Part shown: piece by piece, positions 27,151-37,337 of the stretch
Layout: every line of letters starts with the position of its first letter
Numbering within the stretch: position 1 is the stretch's first letter
Source: Dysgonamonadaceae bacterium
Lineage (GTDB): Bacteria > Bacteroidota > Bacteroidia > Bacteroidales > Azobacteroidaceae
Assembly (NCBI GenBank): GCA_031289145.1
Contig: JAITQA010000113.1
Coordinates: forward strand, 1-64,000
DNA: 64,000 nt
Direction: 5' to 3'
The notes under the pieces: model-generated
What the model saw: the letters and a program-made list of their open reading frames with translations, nothing else
Databases searched by the model: none
What the model was told of the DNA's origin: nothing
Program-made: the position numbers and the translations under genes

Positions 27151-30100
27151 ATGAAACACATTACTTTTTCAGACTTGAAGTCTATTTGGTTTTTGTTGTT
27201 ATTTCTTTTTCTTTCAGTCCCTATTGGTCTTTTTGCGCAGACAATTGCTGTGCAAGGTATAGTAAAAGACGTTACAGGAGAAGGACTTATTGGCGTAAGT
27301 GTTGTAGAAAAAGGAAGAAGCACAAATGGTATTTCAACCGATTTGAATGGAAATTATACTTTGAATGTAGCCAATAATGCCATACTTGTATTTTCATACA
27401 TAGGATACACGACACAATCTATTGAAGTGAAAGGGAGAACAATTGTCAATATTGTCTTGGAAGAAGATACAAAGGCATTAGAAGAGGTCGTGGTAGTAGG
27501 TTACGGGACAATGCGCAAAAGCGACCTGACCGGCTCAGTTACGCAGGTTCGGGCCAGCGACATTGCTGCCACATCTGTTTCCAATCCGATAGAAGCCTTG
27601 CAAGGACGGGCGGCGGGTGTTATGGTGATGACGGCCAACAGTCCCGGTTCAACTCCTGCTATCCGTATTCGCGGTAGCGGTTCGATAGACGCAAGTAATG
27701 AACCGTTATATGTCGTAGACGGATTTCCTTTGATTGACGGGGATTTGAATATCATCAATCCAAATGACATCGCATCTATTGAAATTCTGAAAGATGCTTC
27801 CTCTACTGCTATTTACGGTTCCAGAGGCGCTAATGGTGTGATTATGATCACAACCAAGTCGGGGAACAAAGGAAGAAACGACCTTAATTTTTCCGCATAT
27901 TACGGAGTCCAAACGCCTGACCGCAAGGTAGATTTAGTTCAAGGGCAAACGTTCATTGATTTTCTGAACGAAGGGTATCTGTACAAAACGGGAAAACCTG
28001 TTTACGGCACTACCATACCGACACCCAATTACAACGTCAACTGGCAGGATGAGGTTATTTCCGATAATGCTGCCATTCAGGACTATTCATTGTCGTTCAG
28101 CGGTGGTCAGGACAAAACCAATTATGTATTGTCTGCCGACATTTTTTCGCAGGATGGTATTATGTTAGCTTCCGGATTCGACCGGTATTCCTTGCGAGCC
28201 AATCTGTCACACGAATTTCGTAAGTGGTTGACTGTTGGGACACATCTGCAAGCAGCCTACTCTATTAGAGATCGTAGTGAAAACCCGACCGGAAATATTT
28301 TTCGCTGGGGTTGGCCGACTTTTCCCGTAAAAAATCCGGATAATAGCTGGTATTATGCAAAAGATGATCCAGCTATCAGCGGCTATCTTGAGAATCGATG
28401 GAATCCTGTTGCCGACGCTTCCGAAATAGTTGACAGCTCCACCAGAGACCGGTTGATGGGTGATGTGTTTGCGGAGTTTTCCTTTTTGGATCATTTCAAA
28501 TTCAAAACCAATTTCGGATATGATGTTTCCAATGTGAAAGGTTATACTTACAATTCGTCTAAATCAGCAGGTAATTTTGATATTGGAAAAGGTTCCGGTG
28601 GAAATTCCCATAACAAAAGGACAACCATGATTACGGAAAATATCCTGACATATTCGAATATATGGAATAAACATCGTTTCAGCGCCACCGGGGTTTATTC
28701 TTTTCAGGATTATTATTTCGAATCGTTGAGCATATCCGGATCAGGATTTTCTAATGACGTAACCGGTGCGTATAACATGGCGCTCGCCGATCCGGCAAGT
28801 ATCAAATTCAGTACCAACAAATATTCCAGCAGATTGGTTTCCTTTACCGGACGAGTCACCTATTCTTATGCAGACAAATACTTATTGACGGCTACCGGAC
28901 GTAACGATGGTTCTTCGCGTTTCGGGGCGAATACCAAATGGGGGTTTTTCCCCTCTTTCGGTTTGGGTTGGAGAATAGATCAAGAGTCTTTCATGGAAGA
29001 GAGCCGCAATACCTTGTCCAATGCAAAATTGCGAATGAGTTACGGTTTGACGGGAAATCAGGATATTGGTAATTATAATTCGCTGTCTCGACTTAACTTG
29101 TCCAATATGATTTATGATGACAAGCCATTGGAAGGATATGCAGAAACTATTGGAAATCAGAATCTTAAATGGGAAAAAACAAAACAATTTGACATCGGTT
29201 TGGATATTGGTTTATGGAACAGGGTAGATATTACCCTGGACTATTATCACCGCATTACTACCGATCTATTGTATAATGTACCGATCCCTTCCACTTCAGG
29301 GTATAACAGAATGTTGTCCAACATTGGAGAAGTAAAAAATCAGGGGATAGAGTTCAGCGTCGGTGTCAACGTGCTGGATGGCCCGTTGAAATGGGATATA
29401 GGCGGCAATATATCCAAAAACAAGAATGAAGTGGTTAAATTATACGGAGATGTTCAATCCGTCAGAATCGGTGCAAGCTCTAACGGCATGGCCAAATATC
29501 TGCGGGTAGGCGATCCGGTCAGTGGTCTATGGGGCAGAGAATCGGCCGGGATTATTCGTACCGAAGAACAATTGGCGGCCTATCGCAAAATCGTATCAAC
29601 AGCCAATCTTGGTGAAGAAATGTATGTAGACCGGAATGGAGACAACCTCATAGATGAAGATGATTACATCTGCATCGGATCGACGGTACCCGAATTTTAC
29701 TATGGTTTCTCTACCAATTTGTCATACAAAAATATAAGTTTGGATGTTTATGGACAGGGCGCTTACAATTTCACCTCCGATGCGGCGATAGACAACAGCC
29801 AGTTTGGTGGTAAAGCAATTGGCTTTGCTTCGTCAACGGACAATTACATGTTGTACGGTGAAAACCAGATATTAGCCAATGTCTACATTCCTTCCGTATA
29901 CGCATACGAGCGGATGTGGAGTGAACGTAATCCGAATGGAACTTTCCCGAGAGCCGGTGCAAAAGGTGTGTATTTTTCAGATAGGACACATGGCCATTGG
30001 CGCTATTTTATCGTAAAGAATATTGTGTTGGGTTATGATTTTCGGAATACACTCAAAGCTGCGAACTGGATGAAAACGTGTAAAGTATACTTCAACATAC

Positions 30101-30207
30101 AAAATCCGTTCAGTTTTGCCAACCACAGAGGCTACAATCCCGAAAACGGTGATGTTACCTATCCGTGGATCAGATCATATACCTTAGGCCTCAGTGTTAA
30201 TTTTTAA
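27151..30207 (+). CDS. SusC/RagA-family TonB-dependent transporter
   Basis: The 1018-residue protein has a signal peptide ending IGLFAQ, a carboxypeptidase-regulatory-like domain, LEEVVVVGYGTMRKSDLTGS before the plug, the plug blocks EALQGRAAGVMVM, IRIRGSGSI and PLYVVDGFPL, and a barrel that ends GLSVNF. It belongs to the common VGYGTMRKSDLTG branch of SusC, distinct from the clade at 18655, 40870 and 53227, although the receptor at 46452 carries a related plug and barrel. It sits 21 bp after the pectate lyase and 21 bp before its SusD, so its ligand is probably a pectic oligomer. Confidence 0.94.
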   Translation: MKHITFSDLKSIWFLLLFLFLSVPIGLFAQTIAVQGIVKDVTGEGLIGVSVVEKGRSTNGISTDLNGNYTLNVANNAILVFSYIGYTTQSIEVKGRTIVNIVLEEDTKALEEVVVVGYGTMRKSDLTGSVTQVRASDIAATSVSNPIEALQGRAAGVMVMTANSPGSTPAIRIRGSGSIDASNEPLYVVDGFPLIDGDLNIINPNDIASIEILKDASSTAIYGSRGANGVIMITTKSGNKGRNDLNFSAYYGVQTPDRKVDLVQGQTFIDFLNEGYLYKTGKPVYGTTIPTPNYNVNWQDEVISDNAAIQDYSLSFSGGQDKTNYVLSADIFSQDGIMLASGFDRYSLRANLSHEFRKWLTVGTHLQAAYSIRDRSENPTGNIFRWGWPTFPVKNPDNSWYYAKDDPAISGYLENRWNPVADASEIVDSSTRDRLMGDVFAEFSFLDHFKFKTNFGYDVSNVKGYTYNSSKSAGNFDIGKGSGGNSHNKRTTMITENILTYSNIWNKHRFSATGVYSFQDYYFESLSISGSGFSNDVTGAYNMALADPASIKFSTNKYSSRLVSFTGRVTYSYADKYLLTATGRNDGSSRFGANTKWGFFPSFGLGWRIDQESFMEESRNTLSNAKLRMSYGLTGNQDIGNYNSLSRLNLSNMIYDDKPLEGYAETIGNQNLKWEKTKQFDIGLDIGLWNRVDITLDYYHRITTDLLYNVPIPSTSGYNRMLSNIGEVKNQGIEFSVGVNVLDGPLKWDIGGNISKNKNEVVKLYGDVQSVRIGASSNGMAKYLRVGDPVSGLWGRESAGIIRTEEQLAAYRKIVSTANLGEEMYVDRNGDNLIDEDDYICIGSTVPEFYYGFSTNLSYKNISLDVYGQGAYNFTSDAAIDNSQFGGKAIGFASSTDNYMLYGENQILANVYIPSVYAYERMWSERNPNGTFPRAGAKGVYFSDRTHGHWRYFIVKNIVLGYDFRNTLKAANWMKTCKVYFNIQNPFSFANHRGYNPENGDVTYPWIRSYTLGLSVNF

Positions 30208-30228
30208 TTATAATATCTATTGCATAAT

Positions 30229-31782
30229 ATGAAAAGTATAAAATATATTTTAGGTTCCCTGTCCATTCTTTTGCTGGTTCAATGTACCGATCTGGAAGAG
30301 ACGCCTTACACTTTCCTTTCTCCGTCTATTTTTTATCAGACGGAAGAGCAACTTTCGCAATCTTTAAATGGTGTTTACAGTGCCTACAAACGCGCTTTCG
30401 GCGGGGAGAACTATAGATGGACGATGTACCTTGAAGATTTGACCGAATTTGGTTCTCCATCGTACCAGAAAGACGACATAGAATATTGGAACGCATGGTC
30501 AGGCATCAATAGCGCCAGTTCCCGTACCTTCAACATCTGGGACAGGGGATATGACCTTATCAACAGAGCTAATGTAGTGTTGGGACGCGGGCAGGGTATT
30601 GAGATGGACAATACGATAAAAGAAATCTATTTTGCCGAAGCTCGTCTGCTTCGAGCCGCCACCATGTTCAATATGATACGAATTTATGGTGGATTGGCTA
30701 TTCCCGAATCCTTCACCAAATCACTTGAAGGGCTTGAAATTCCACGAAAAACAGTAGACGAAACTTATGCCTATATCATTGCAGATCTGGAATATGCAGA
30801 ATCTAAATTACCCACCAAAAGCAAGTTGAACGACATCTGGAGGGTAAGTAAAGGAACTGCGCAAGCTTTGTTGGGCAAAGTGTATCTGACCAGGGGAAGT
30901 ATGACCGGTATGCGGGATTATCTCCAAAAATCGAAAGAGTATAGCAATTTAGTAATTCAATCGAATGAATATTCCTTGGAACCGGAGTTTAAAAACTTGT
31001 GGTACTGGTGGAACACCAACTGTAAGAACGGACGGGAATCAATTTTCGAACTGCAATATGGCGCCTATAATGGCATGCACAACAATTTGCATGTACAAAT
31101 GGGGTTGAATCTGAATGGCGACCAGGCGATCGGAAGTTACATGTACCGTAGGGTCGGACCCTCTATTGCAGCCTATAAATCGTATAGCGATCAGGATAAA
31201 CGGAAAGAAGGGACTTTCTTAACGGAAATAAAATTTTCGAATGGCACCATATCCTTTGTGTTGGAGGATAATGGGAGTGAAACCGGGTCTAAAGGCTGGA
31301 AAGCCGCATTTCCGGGTAACATCAAGTACTACGACAGGTCGGAAGAGTCGTTTAATCTTCAGTTGCCCCGTGCTAATATTTATGTACTACGCTATGCTGA
31401 AGTGCTCCTGAACTATGCTGAGGCGGAAAACGAACTGAATGGTTCTGATGGTGCATATAGCGCGGTTAATGCAGTAAGAAACCGTGCAGGTCTTGCTAAT
31501 TTAACTACCGGACTAAGCCAGTCCCAGATGGCCGATGCCATTTATCGGGAAAGAGGATGGGAATTTATCGGCGAAGCGCAATTGTATTTTGACGAACTGA
31601 GAACCGACCGGATTAGCGCCAATCTGATCAAACACTGGGAAGATTCGAAAGATATTTATTTGTATAAAGGATGGAATTTAGAGTTTGTTCCCGACAAGAA
31701 CTTCCTGTGGAAGATACCGCAAGGCGATATTGATTCCAATTCCGCCTTGGTTCAGAATCCTGATAATGTATCCAAACGATAG
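30229..31782 (+). CDS. SusD/RagB-family lipoprotein
   Basis: The ATG at 30229 begins a lipoprotein signal with the acylated cysteine at residue 19 (LLLVQC); the ORF can be extended to a TTG at 30220 with no gain. The 517-residue body shows IYFAEARLLRAATMFNMIRI then YGGLAIP, the standard SusD first helical block, and AEVLLNYAEAENELNG plus YRERGWEFIGEAQLYFDELR in the C-terminal half. This is the usual SusD length, compared with the longer 668-749-residue proteins elsewhere in the window. It pairs with the SusC upstream; the GH2 gene follows after 6 bp. Confidence 0.92.
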   Translation: MKSIKYILGSLSILLLVQCTDLEETPYTFLSPSIFYQTEEQLSQSLNGVYSAYKRAFGGENYRWTMYLEDLTEFGSPSYQKDDIEYWNAWSGINSASSRTFNIWDRGYDLINRANVVLGRGQGIEMDNTIKEIYFAEARLLRAATMFNMIRIYGGLAIPESFTKSLEGLEIPRKTVDETYAYIIADLEYAESKLPTKSKLNDIWRVSKGTAQALLGKVYLTRGSMTGMRDYLQKSKEYSNLVIQSNEYSLEPEFKNLWYWWNTNCKNGRESIFELQYGAYNGMHNNLHVQMGLNLNGDQAIGSYMYRRVGPSIAAYKSYSDQDKRKEGTFLTEIKFSNGTISFVLEDNGSETGSKGWKAAFPGNIKYYDRSEESFNLQLPRANIYVLRYAEVLLNYAEAENELNGSDGAYSAVNAVRNRAGLANLTTGLSQSQMADAIYRERGWEFIGEAQLYFDELRTDRISANLIKHWEDSKDIYLYKGWNLEFVPDKNFLWKIPQGDIDSNSALVQNPDNVSKR

Positions 31783-31788
31783 GCCATC

Positions 31789-34596
31789 ATGTGGAAAATA
31801 TTTTTTAATACTACTACTTTGTTACTCTTCCTGCTGGTCCCGTCGGTATTACAGGCTCAAAAAACAGAACTAAAATATCTGTCGGGAATAGATTGTAATC
31901 ATCCTGTTGATTGGCGGTTTCTTTGTACCGAAGGACGCAATTCCGGCCAACAAACCACACTTCCGGTACCGTCAAATTGGGAACTTCACGGATTCGGAAA
32001 ATACAACTACGGACAGGATAAAGACAGTGTGCGCGGAAAAGAGCAAGGATTGTACCGATATGAATTTAATGTGCCGACTGATTGGAAAAATAAACAGGTG
32101 AACCTTGTTTTTGAGGGATCAATGACCGACACAAAAGTGAAGGTCAACGGCAAAACGGCAGGCGATATTCATCAGGGAGCGTTTTATCGCTTCAAATACG
32201 ATGTGAGTAAGCTGCTTAAATATGGAAGTAACAACCTGCTTGAAGTAACTGTTTCGAAACATTCTGAAAATACATCCGTCAACAAGGCGGAACGATTTGC
32301 TGATTTCTGGATTTTTGGAGGTATATACCGCCCTGTTTACCTTGAAGCAAAACCTGAACAAAACATTATCCGGACAGCTATCAACGCAAAGGCGGATGGA
32401 TCGTTGGATGCAGCTGTTTTTTTGCATAACATCAAGGTGGACGGACAACTTTCTGTACAATTGTACACGCTTCAGAACGAAAAAGTGGGTTCTCCTATAC
32501 GTGTGGCATTTAAGAAAGGCGCAAAAAAAATAGCTGTCTCAGGAAAAATAGATGACATTAAAACATGGAACCCGGAAAGCCCGAATCTGTACAGAATTGT
32601 TTTCACGCTAAGCGCCAAAGATAAAATCATACACGAAACGGATGACCGGATAGGTTTCCGGACAGTTGAAATCCGCAAACGGGACGGGATTTATGTAAAC
32701 GGCGTCAAGGTAAAATTGAAAGGCGTCTGCCATCATACTTTTTGGCCGACATCAGGACGCGCTTCGAGCAAGGAGATGAGCGTCCATGACATAATGCTTA
32801 TCAAAGATATGAATATGAATGCCGTGCGGACATCACATTATCCGCCGGACGAACATTTCCTGCAGGCATGTGATTCATTGGGCTTGTTTGTGTTGGATGA
32901 ACTGGCCGGCTGGCACAATGCATACGATACGCCTGTTGGAAAAAAATTAGTGCAGGAAATGGTGGTCAGAGATGTCAACCGGCCTTCGGTAATTCTTTGG
33001 GATAATGGTAACGAGGGGGGACATAATTACGAATTGGATGCTGTCTTTTCCGAATTTGATATTCAGCAGCGGCCGGTCGTGCATCCATGGCAAACATTTA
33101 ATGACTTCGACAACCAGCACTATATCAATTACGATTACGGATCCGGAACTTATTGGCATGGACACGAAATCGTTTTTCCTACCGAATTTCTACATGGTTT
33201 GTATGATGGCGGTTTGGGAGCCGGTTTGTATGATTACTGGGAACTGATGTGGAACAATCCGCGTGCCGCAGGTGGTTTTCTTTGGGTGTTTGCTGATGAA
33301 GGCGTTGTCCGTACCGATAAAGACGGTAGCATCGACACCGATGGTTCACATGCTCCAGACGGTATTTTAGGCCCTTTCCACGAAAAAGAGGGAAGTTACT
33401 TTGCCATCAAGGAAATCTGGGCGCCTATCCGTATGGAGGAGAAAGACATCACCCCTGCATTTGATGGCCGATTGAATGTAGAAAACCGCTATTTCTACAC
33501 GAACCTGAATCGATGTACTTATCAATGGAAATTAGCGAGAATTTCCTCTCCCGATGGGAAAATAGCCGGAAGTGAAATAACCGGAAAGACTTTGGCTCCC
33601 GATATTCTACCCGGTTGTAAAGGCACATTGAAACTTGATTTGCCGCTTGATTGGAATAGCTATGATGTGTTGTACCTGACAAGTACAGACAGGTATGGAC
33701 ATGAAATATTTACTTGGAGCTGGCCGCTCAGCTTACCCCGTGATATGGCGGCGCGTGTGATTTCCAAATCAGGCGGTTCAATCGGTGTTGTTACCGAAAC
33801 AAATTTGGAAGTGACCGTTTCAACCTCTCGCGTGCAGGTTATTTTCGATAAGAAATCCGGTCTGTTGAAAAAAGTAACGAATCCCAAAGGTGAAATTCCG
33901 TTCAACAATGGACCTGTGCTCTGTGCTGGAATTTTCGAGCCGGATAGTACGGCTCTGAAAACAGAAGGAGATACTGTACATATGACAGTTACCTATACGA
34001 AAACATCGAAAATGAAAGAACTGATTTGGTCGGTCTATCCGTCGGGAATTGTGAGAATGGCCGTAAGATACAATCCGGAAGAATATGAGTCGGATATGTT
34101 GGGCGTCAATTTTTCCTATCCCGAAGCGGATATTAAAGCCGTGGAATGGTTAGGTAAAGGGCCTTATCGCGTGTGGAAAAACCGTATGCACGGTGGCACA
34201 TTGGATGTGCACCGGAAAGTCTATAACAATACGATGACGGGTATTTCCCCACTTGTTTATCCCGAATTTAAGGGATACCACGCACAACTCTATTGGGCAA
34301 AATTTATCACTTCCGGGCAGCCATTCTTTTTGGCTACAGAAAACGAGGATGTTTTTCTGCGACTGTATACCCCTCTGCAACCGGAAAGCGTCTATAACAC
34401 CGCTCCACCTTTCCCTTCCGGCGATATATCGCTGATGCAGGGTATCCCGGCTATCGGAACCAAGTCTCAGAAGCCTGAGAATATGGGTCCTTCCGGAAAG
34501 AAGAATATGTATTTCGACTACGGGCAATATGACAAATGGCAAATCCGTAGCCTGAAAATGGTTGTTTATTTTGATTTCGGCATACATATAAATTAA
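31789..34596 (+). CDS. GH2-family beta-galactosidase/beta-glucuronidase-like enzyme, secreted
   Basis: The 935-residue product has a signal peptide ending VLQAQ, a sugar-binding jelly roll (LPVPSNWELHGFG, LYRYEFNVP, VFEGSMTDTKVKVNGKTAGD), an Ig-like domain and a TIM barrel. The barrel carries VKLKGVCHHTFWPTSGR, MNAVRTSHYPPDEHF, ILWDNGNEGGH with the acid/base Glu409, and FPTEFLHG with Glu466 in the nucleophile position. A long C-terminal beta region (about 560-935) resembles the LacZ small-chain type domain. It would remove galactose or a uronic acid from pectin-derived oligomers in the periplasm; GH2 subfamilies with the NGNE motif include both specificities. It follows SusD by 6 bp and precedes a UroD-like gene. 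Confidence 0.85.
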   Translation: MWKIFFNTTTLLLFLLVPSVLQAQKTELKYLSGIDCNHPVDWRFLCTEGRNSGQQTTLPVPSNWELHGFGKYNYGQDKDSVRGKEQGLYRYEFNVPTDWKNKQVNLVFEGSMTDTKVKVNGKTAGDIHQGAFYRFKYDVSKLLKYGSNNLLEVTVSKHSENTSVNKAERFADFWIFGGIYRPVYLEAKPEQNIIRTAINAKADGSLDAAVFLHNIKVDGQLSVQLYTLQNEKVGSPIRVAFKKGAKKIAVSGKIDDIKTWNPESPNLYRIVFTLSAKDKIIHETDDRIGFRTVEIRKRDGIYVNGVKVKLKGVCHHTFWPTSGRASSKEMSVHDIMLIKDMNMNAVRTSHYPPDEHFLQACDSLGLFVLDELAGWHNAYDTPVGKKLVQEMVVRDVNRPSVILWDNGNEGGHNYELDAVFSEFDIQQRPVVHPWQTFNDFDNQHYINYDYGSGTYWHGHEIVFPTEFLHGLYDGGLGAGLYDYWELMWNNPRAAGGFLWVFADEGVVRTDKDGSIDTDGSHAPDGILGPFHEKEGSYFAIKEIWAPIRMEEKDITPAFDGRLNVENRYFYTNLNRCTYQWKLARISSPDGKIAGSEITGKTLAPDILPGCKGTLKLDLPLDWNSYDVLYLTSTDRYGHEIFTWSWPLSLPRDMAARVISKSGGSIGVVTETNLEVTVSTSRVQVIFDKKSGLLKKVTNPKGEIPFNNGPVLCAGIFEPDSTALKTEGDTVHMTVTYTKTSKMKELIWSVYPSGIVRMAVRYNPEEYESDMLGVNFSYPEADIKAVEWLGKGPYRVWKNRMHGGTLDVHRKVYNNTMTGISPLVYPEFKGYHAQLYWAKFITSGQPFFLATENEDVFLRLYTPLQPESVYNTAPPFPSGDISLMQGIPAIGTKSQKPENMGPSGKKNMYFDYGQYDKWQIRSLKMVVYFDFGIHIN

Positions 34597-34629
34597 ATAA
34601 ATTTAATTTATAGTTTATAGTTTTTAAAT

Positions 34630-35703
34630 ATGAATCCAATCATTGAATCAGCGTTATTACCGGTTGAAGTTGTGTTCCATCCGTCGTGGTGGTATCACAA
34701 TACAGGTATTACTTTTGATGAAGACTTTTTTTACCATCCGTTTAAGCGGGTAGAATCCGAAAAACGGATGGAAAAAGAGTTATACGAACGTTTTGGAGAA
34801 TTTGGTGTGGGGGAAAATCATGACAAAGATATTCCCCTTGTCGGAGCCGTACACAATGCTGCGGGATATATTTTGTCTGAAATGCTGGGTTGCGAAGTGC
34901 ATTATTTAGAAGATCAAGCGCCGCAGGTACATTGCGCAGCAAGAGAAGACTTCGGGATAGCTGTTGAAAATGTGATGCGAAGCGCGCCTGCTCAGCGTCT
35001 TGCAAGTCTTATGGACAAGATGAAAACCCGTTACGGATATGTTTGCGGAGACATTAATTGGGGTGGCATACTCAATATCGCCATGGATTTGCGCGGCGAA
35101 ACCATGTTGATGGATATGATGTTACGCGAAGAAGAATCGCAGGAATATTTTGCAGCTATTGCTTCTGTTATTGAGCGCTTTACCTCATTTGTCTCATCGC
35201 AGACGGGGACCAGTTCCATTTCGGTGAACCGTATTGTCAGACACATCAAACGCCCGGTGTTTCTTCATTCGGAATGTTCGCATACCATGATTCAGGAAGA
35301 TTTGTATGAAAATTTTTTGCTGCCGGTTGATATCCGATGGAGCCGCGAACACCGTCCTTTCGGCATACACTATTGCGGCAAGGATCCCCACCGTTTCGCA
35401 GACAGTTTTGCGAAAATTCCCCAACTTGATTTTTTAGATGTCGGTTGGGGTGGTGATATTAAAGTATTGCGTGAAAAATTGCCGCATACTTTTTTCTCTA
35501 TCCGCCTTGATCCGGTTACAATAAACAAAACACCGGAAGATGAACTGGCCGGTATTATCCGGAAATTGATTGCCGATTCCGGTGATCCGGCGCTTACCGG
35601 CGTCTGTTGCATCAACATGGATCAGGATGCGGAAGATTCGAAAATCAGGACAATTTACAGGACTGTGGAACAAATACGAAATTCGCATGCAAAACTTGTG
35701 TAG
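34630..35703 (+). CDS. Uroporphyrinogen decarboxylase-like (URO-D superfamily) protein, not HemE
   Basis: This 357-residue cytoplasmic protein has the URO-D/MtaA fold by pattern, but it lacks the N-terminal RQAGR arginine motif of true HemE. Instead it has HYCG (His247, Cys249) and a later VCC with Cys326, i.e. H-x-C with another cysteine 77 residues on. That is the arrangement I recall for the zinc ligands of MtaA/MtbA-type corrinoid methyltransferases. The family occurs in pectin and rhamnose loci of Bacteroidota without an assigned role. It is embedded between a GH2 and a pectate lyase gene in the same unit. A methyl-transfer role on methoxylated or methylated sugars is conceivable but purely inferred; no corrinoid protein gene is nearby. 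Confidence 0.7.
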   Translation: MNPIIESALLPVEVVFHPSWWYHNTGITFDEDFFYHPFKRVESEKRMEKELYERFGEFGVGENHDKDIPLVGAVHNAAGYILSEMLGCEVHYLEDQAPQVHCAAREDFGIAVENVMRSAPAQRLASLMDKMKTRYGYVCGDINWGGILNIAMDLRGETMLMDMMLREEESQEYFAAIASVIERFTSFVSSQTGTSSISVNRIVRHIKRPVFLHSECSHTMIQEDLYENFLLPVDIRWSREHRPFGIHYCGKDPHRFADSFAKIPQLDFLDVGWGGDIKVLREKLPHTFFSIRLDPVTINKTPEDELAGIIRKLIADSGDPALTGVCCINMDQDAEDSKIRTIYRTVEQIRNSHAKLV

Positions 35704-35782
35704 AAGCGGTGCGGATTCCATACCGGCCATTAAACATTAATATAGTGTAATATAAAAAAATATTTTTTAAATTTTAATAAAC

Positions 35783-37312
35783 ATGAAAACAATTAATCAA
35801 ATCGTCAGTACAAGTTTGTTGTTGTTCGCTATTTTATGCACAAGTATGGATGCATACGCACAGAATAGCGATAATACCGTCAAACAGACCGAACCCGGTC
35901 AAATACCACCGCATCCCCCACGCTTACCCGAAGGTGCTATTCCGGCATTTCCCGGCGCATGGGGTGCAGGCATGTTCACCACAGGCGGACGTGGCGGTGC
36001 AGTCATTGCCGTTACAAATCTGAATGACAACGGTCCGGGCAGTTTACGCGCCGCACTTGAAAAGGAAGGGCCGCGTATTGTTGTGTTCCGTATCGCAGGT
36101 ACTATCAAGGTGGATAAAGATCTCAATATCAACCATCCTGACATTACCATTGCCGGGCAATCTGCTCCCGGTGACGGCATTTGCATTGCCGGTACGCTCA
36201 ATATCAATACACACAATGTTATTATCCGACACCTGCGTGTGCGTCGCGGCGTTCCTGCCGGAGGACAAGGAGATGATAACATTGGCGGTAATCCGTCCCG
36301 GAATATTATCGTCGACCACTGTTCTACCGCTTGGGGCATGGACGAAAACATTTCGCTTTATCGCCACATGAGACCTTCACTTGACGGAAGCGGGCAAATC
36401 AAAGATGCTGTCGAGAATGTTACCATTCAGTGGACAATTTCCAGCGAAGCGCTCGACGCCAAAGGCCACGCCTTCGGTGGTACCTGGGGTGGAAAACCTT
36501 CCACATTCCATCACAACCTTTTTGCCTGCAACACCGCCCGGAATCCATCCATTGGTATGTCAGGCGCATTTGATTTTCGCAACAATGTTATCTTTAACTG
36601 GCGTCATCGTACGATGGATGGTGGTGACGAAACTTCCTTAGTCAACGTAATCAACAATTACTACAAGCCGGGTCCTGCTACTAATGAAAACATGCGTGCT
36701 GTCTTTGCCCGCATCGAACAACGCAGCATGTATTCACCCGGTAGTGCATGGGCTGAAGGCGACTGGTATCCCAAAGCGCAAAATCGTCCCGGTAAATGGT
36801 ATGTCGCCGGCAATACCATGTACAACAATGAAGCGGTTACGAACAACAATTGGGCAGGCATGCGTGGTCCCGAGGAACTCGCCCGTGTGAACACTCCATT
36901 CGAAGGTTGGCCTGTTGCACCGCATCAGACCGCAGAAGCTGCCTACGAATCTGTACTTGCAAAAGTTGGCGCCACACTGCCTAAACGCGATGCTGTAGAT
37001 ACACGTGTTACAACAATGGTGCGTACAGGAAAACCAATGACCGAAACAGGAATCATCAAGGATATTTCCGAGGTTGGAGGTTATCCTGCCCTGACTTTCA
37101 ATCCTACTCAAGTTCCTGTTGACAGTGACGGTGACGGAATGTCCGACGAATGGGAAATCAAGTACAATCTTGATCCTAAGAATCCGGCAGATGGTGCGCT
37201 TGATTCCGACAGTGACGGTTATACGAACATAGAGGAATACCTCAATGGCACCAATCCTTACGAAAAAATTAACTACCGCAATCTCGGCAATAACGTCGAT
37301 ACCATTAGTTAA
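35783..37312 (+). CDS. PL1-type pectate lyase with calcium-loop tail, secreted
   Basis: The 509-residue protein has a signal peptide ending MDAYAQ, a proline-rich linker (IPPHPPRLPEG), and a PL1 parallel beta-helix starting at IPAFPGAWGAGMFTTGGRGG. Family motifs follow: DITIAGQSAPGDGICIAG, VIIRHLRVRRG, IIVDHCSTAWGMDENI (175-190) and ARNPSIG (252-258). The C terminus carries a repeat of Asp-rich loops, DSDGDGMSDEWE and DSDSDGYTNIEEYLNGTNP, like thrombospondin type-3 calcium loops. It is expected to cut polygalacturonate by beta-elimination at the cell surface or periplasm. It ends the second unit; the third shared promoter module starts 26 bp downstream. It is a paralogue of the lyases at 37569 and 51503 but clearly divergent. 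Confidence 0.88.
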   Translation: MKTINQIVSTSLLLFAILCTSMDAYAQNSDNTVKQTEPGQIPPHPPRLPEGAIPAFPGAWGAGMFTTGGRGGAVIAVTNLNDNGPGSLRAALEKEGPRIVVFRIAGTIKVDKDLNINHPDITIAGQSAPGDGICIAGTLNINTHNVIIRHLRVRRGVPAGGQGDDNIGGNPSRNIIVDHCSTAWGMDENISLYRHMRPSLDGSGQIKDAVENVTIQWTISSEALDAKGHAFGGTWGGKPSTFHHNLFACNTARNPSIGMSGAFDFRNNVIFNWRHRTMDGGDETSLVNVINNYYKPGPATNENMRAVFARIEQRSMYSPGSAWAEGDWYPKAQNRPGKWYVAGNTMYNNEAVTNNNWAGMRGPEELARVNTPFEGWPVAPHQTAEAAYESVLAKVGATLPKRDAVDTRVTTMVRTGKPMTETGIIKDISEVGGYPALTFNPTQVPVDSDGDGMSDEWEIKYNLDPKNPADGALDSDSDGYTNIEEYLNGTNPYEKINYRNLGNNVDTIS

Positions 37313-37337
37313 TTCAAATAAGAAGAAAACATAAAAT

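Noticed and set aside
34630..35703. Annotation of the two UroD-like proteins as HemE of haem biosynthesis
   Set aside because: The N-terminal arginine motif of HemE is missing, H-x-C metal-type motifs are present, and the genomic context is pectin use.
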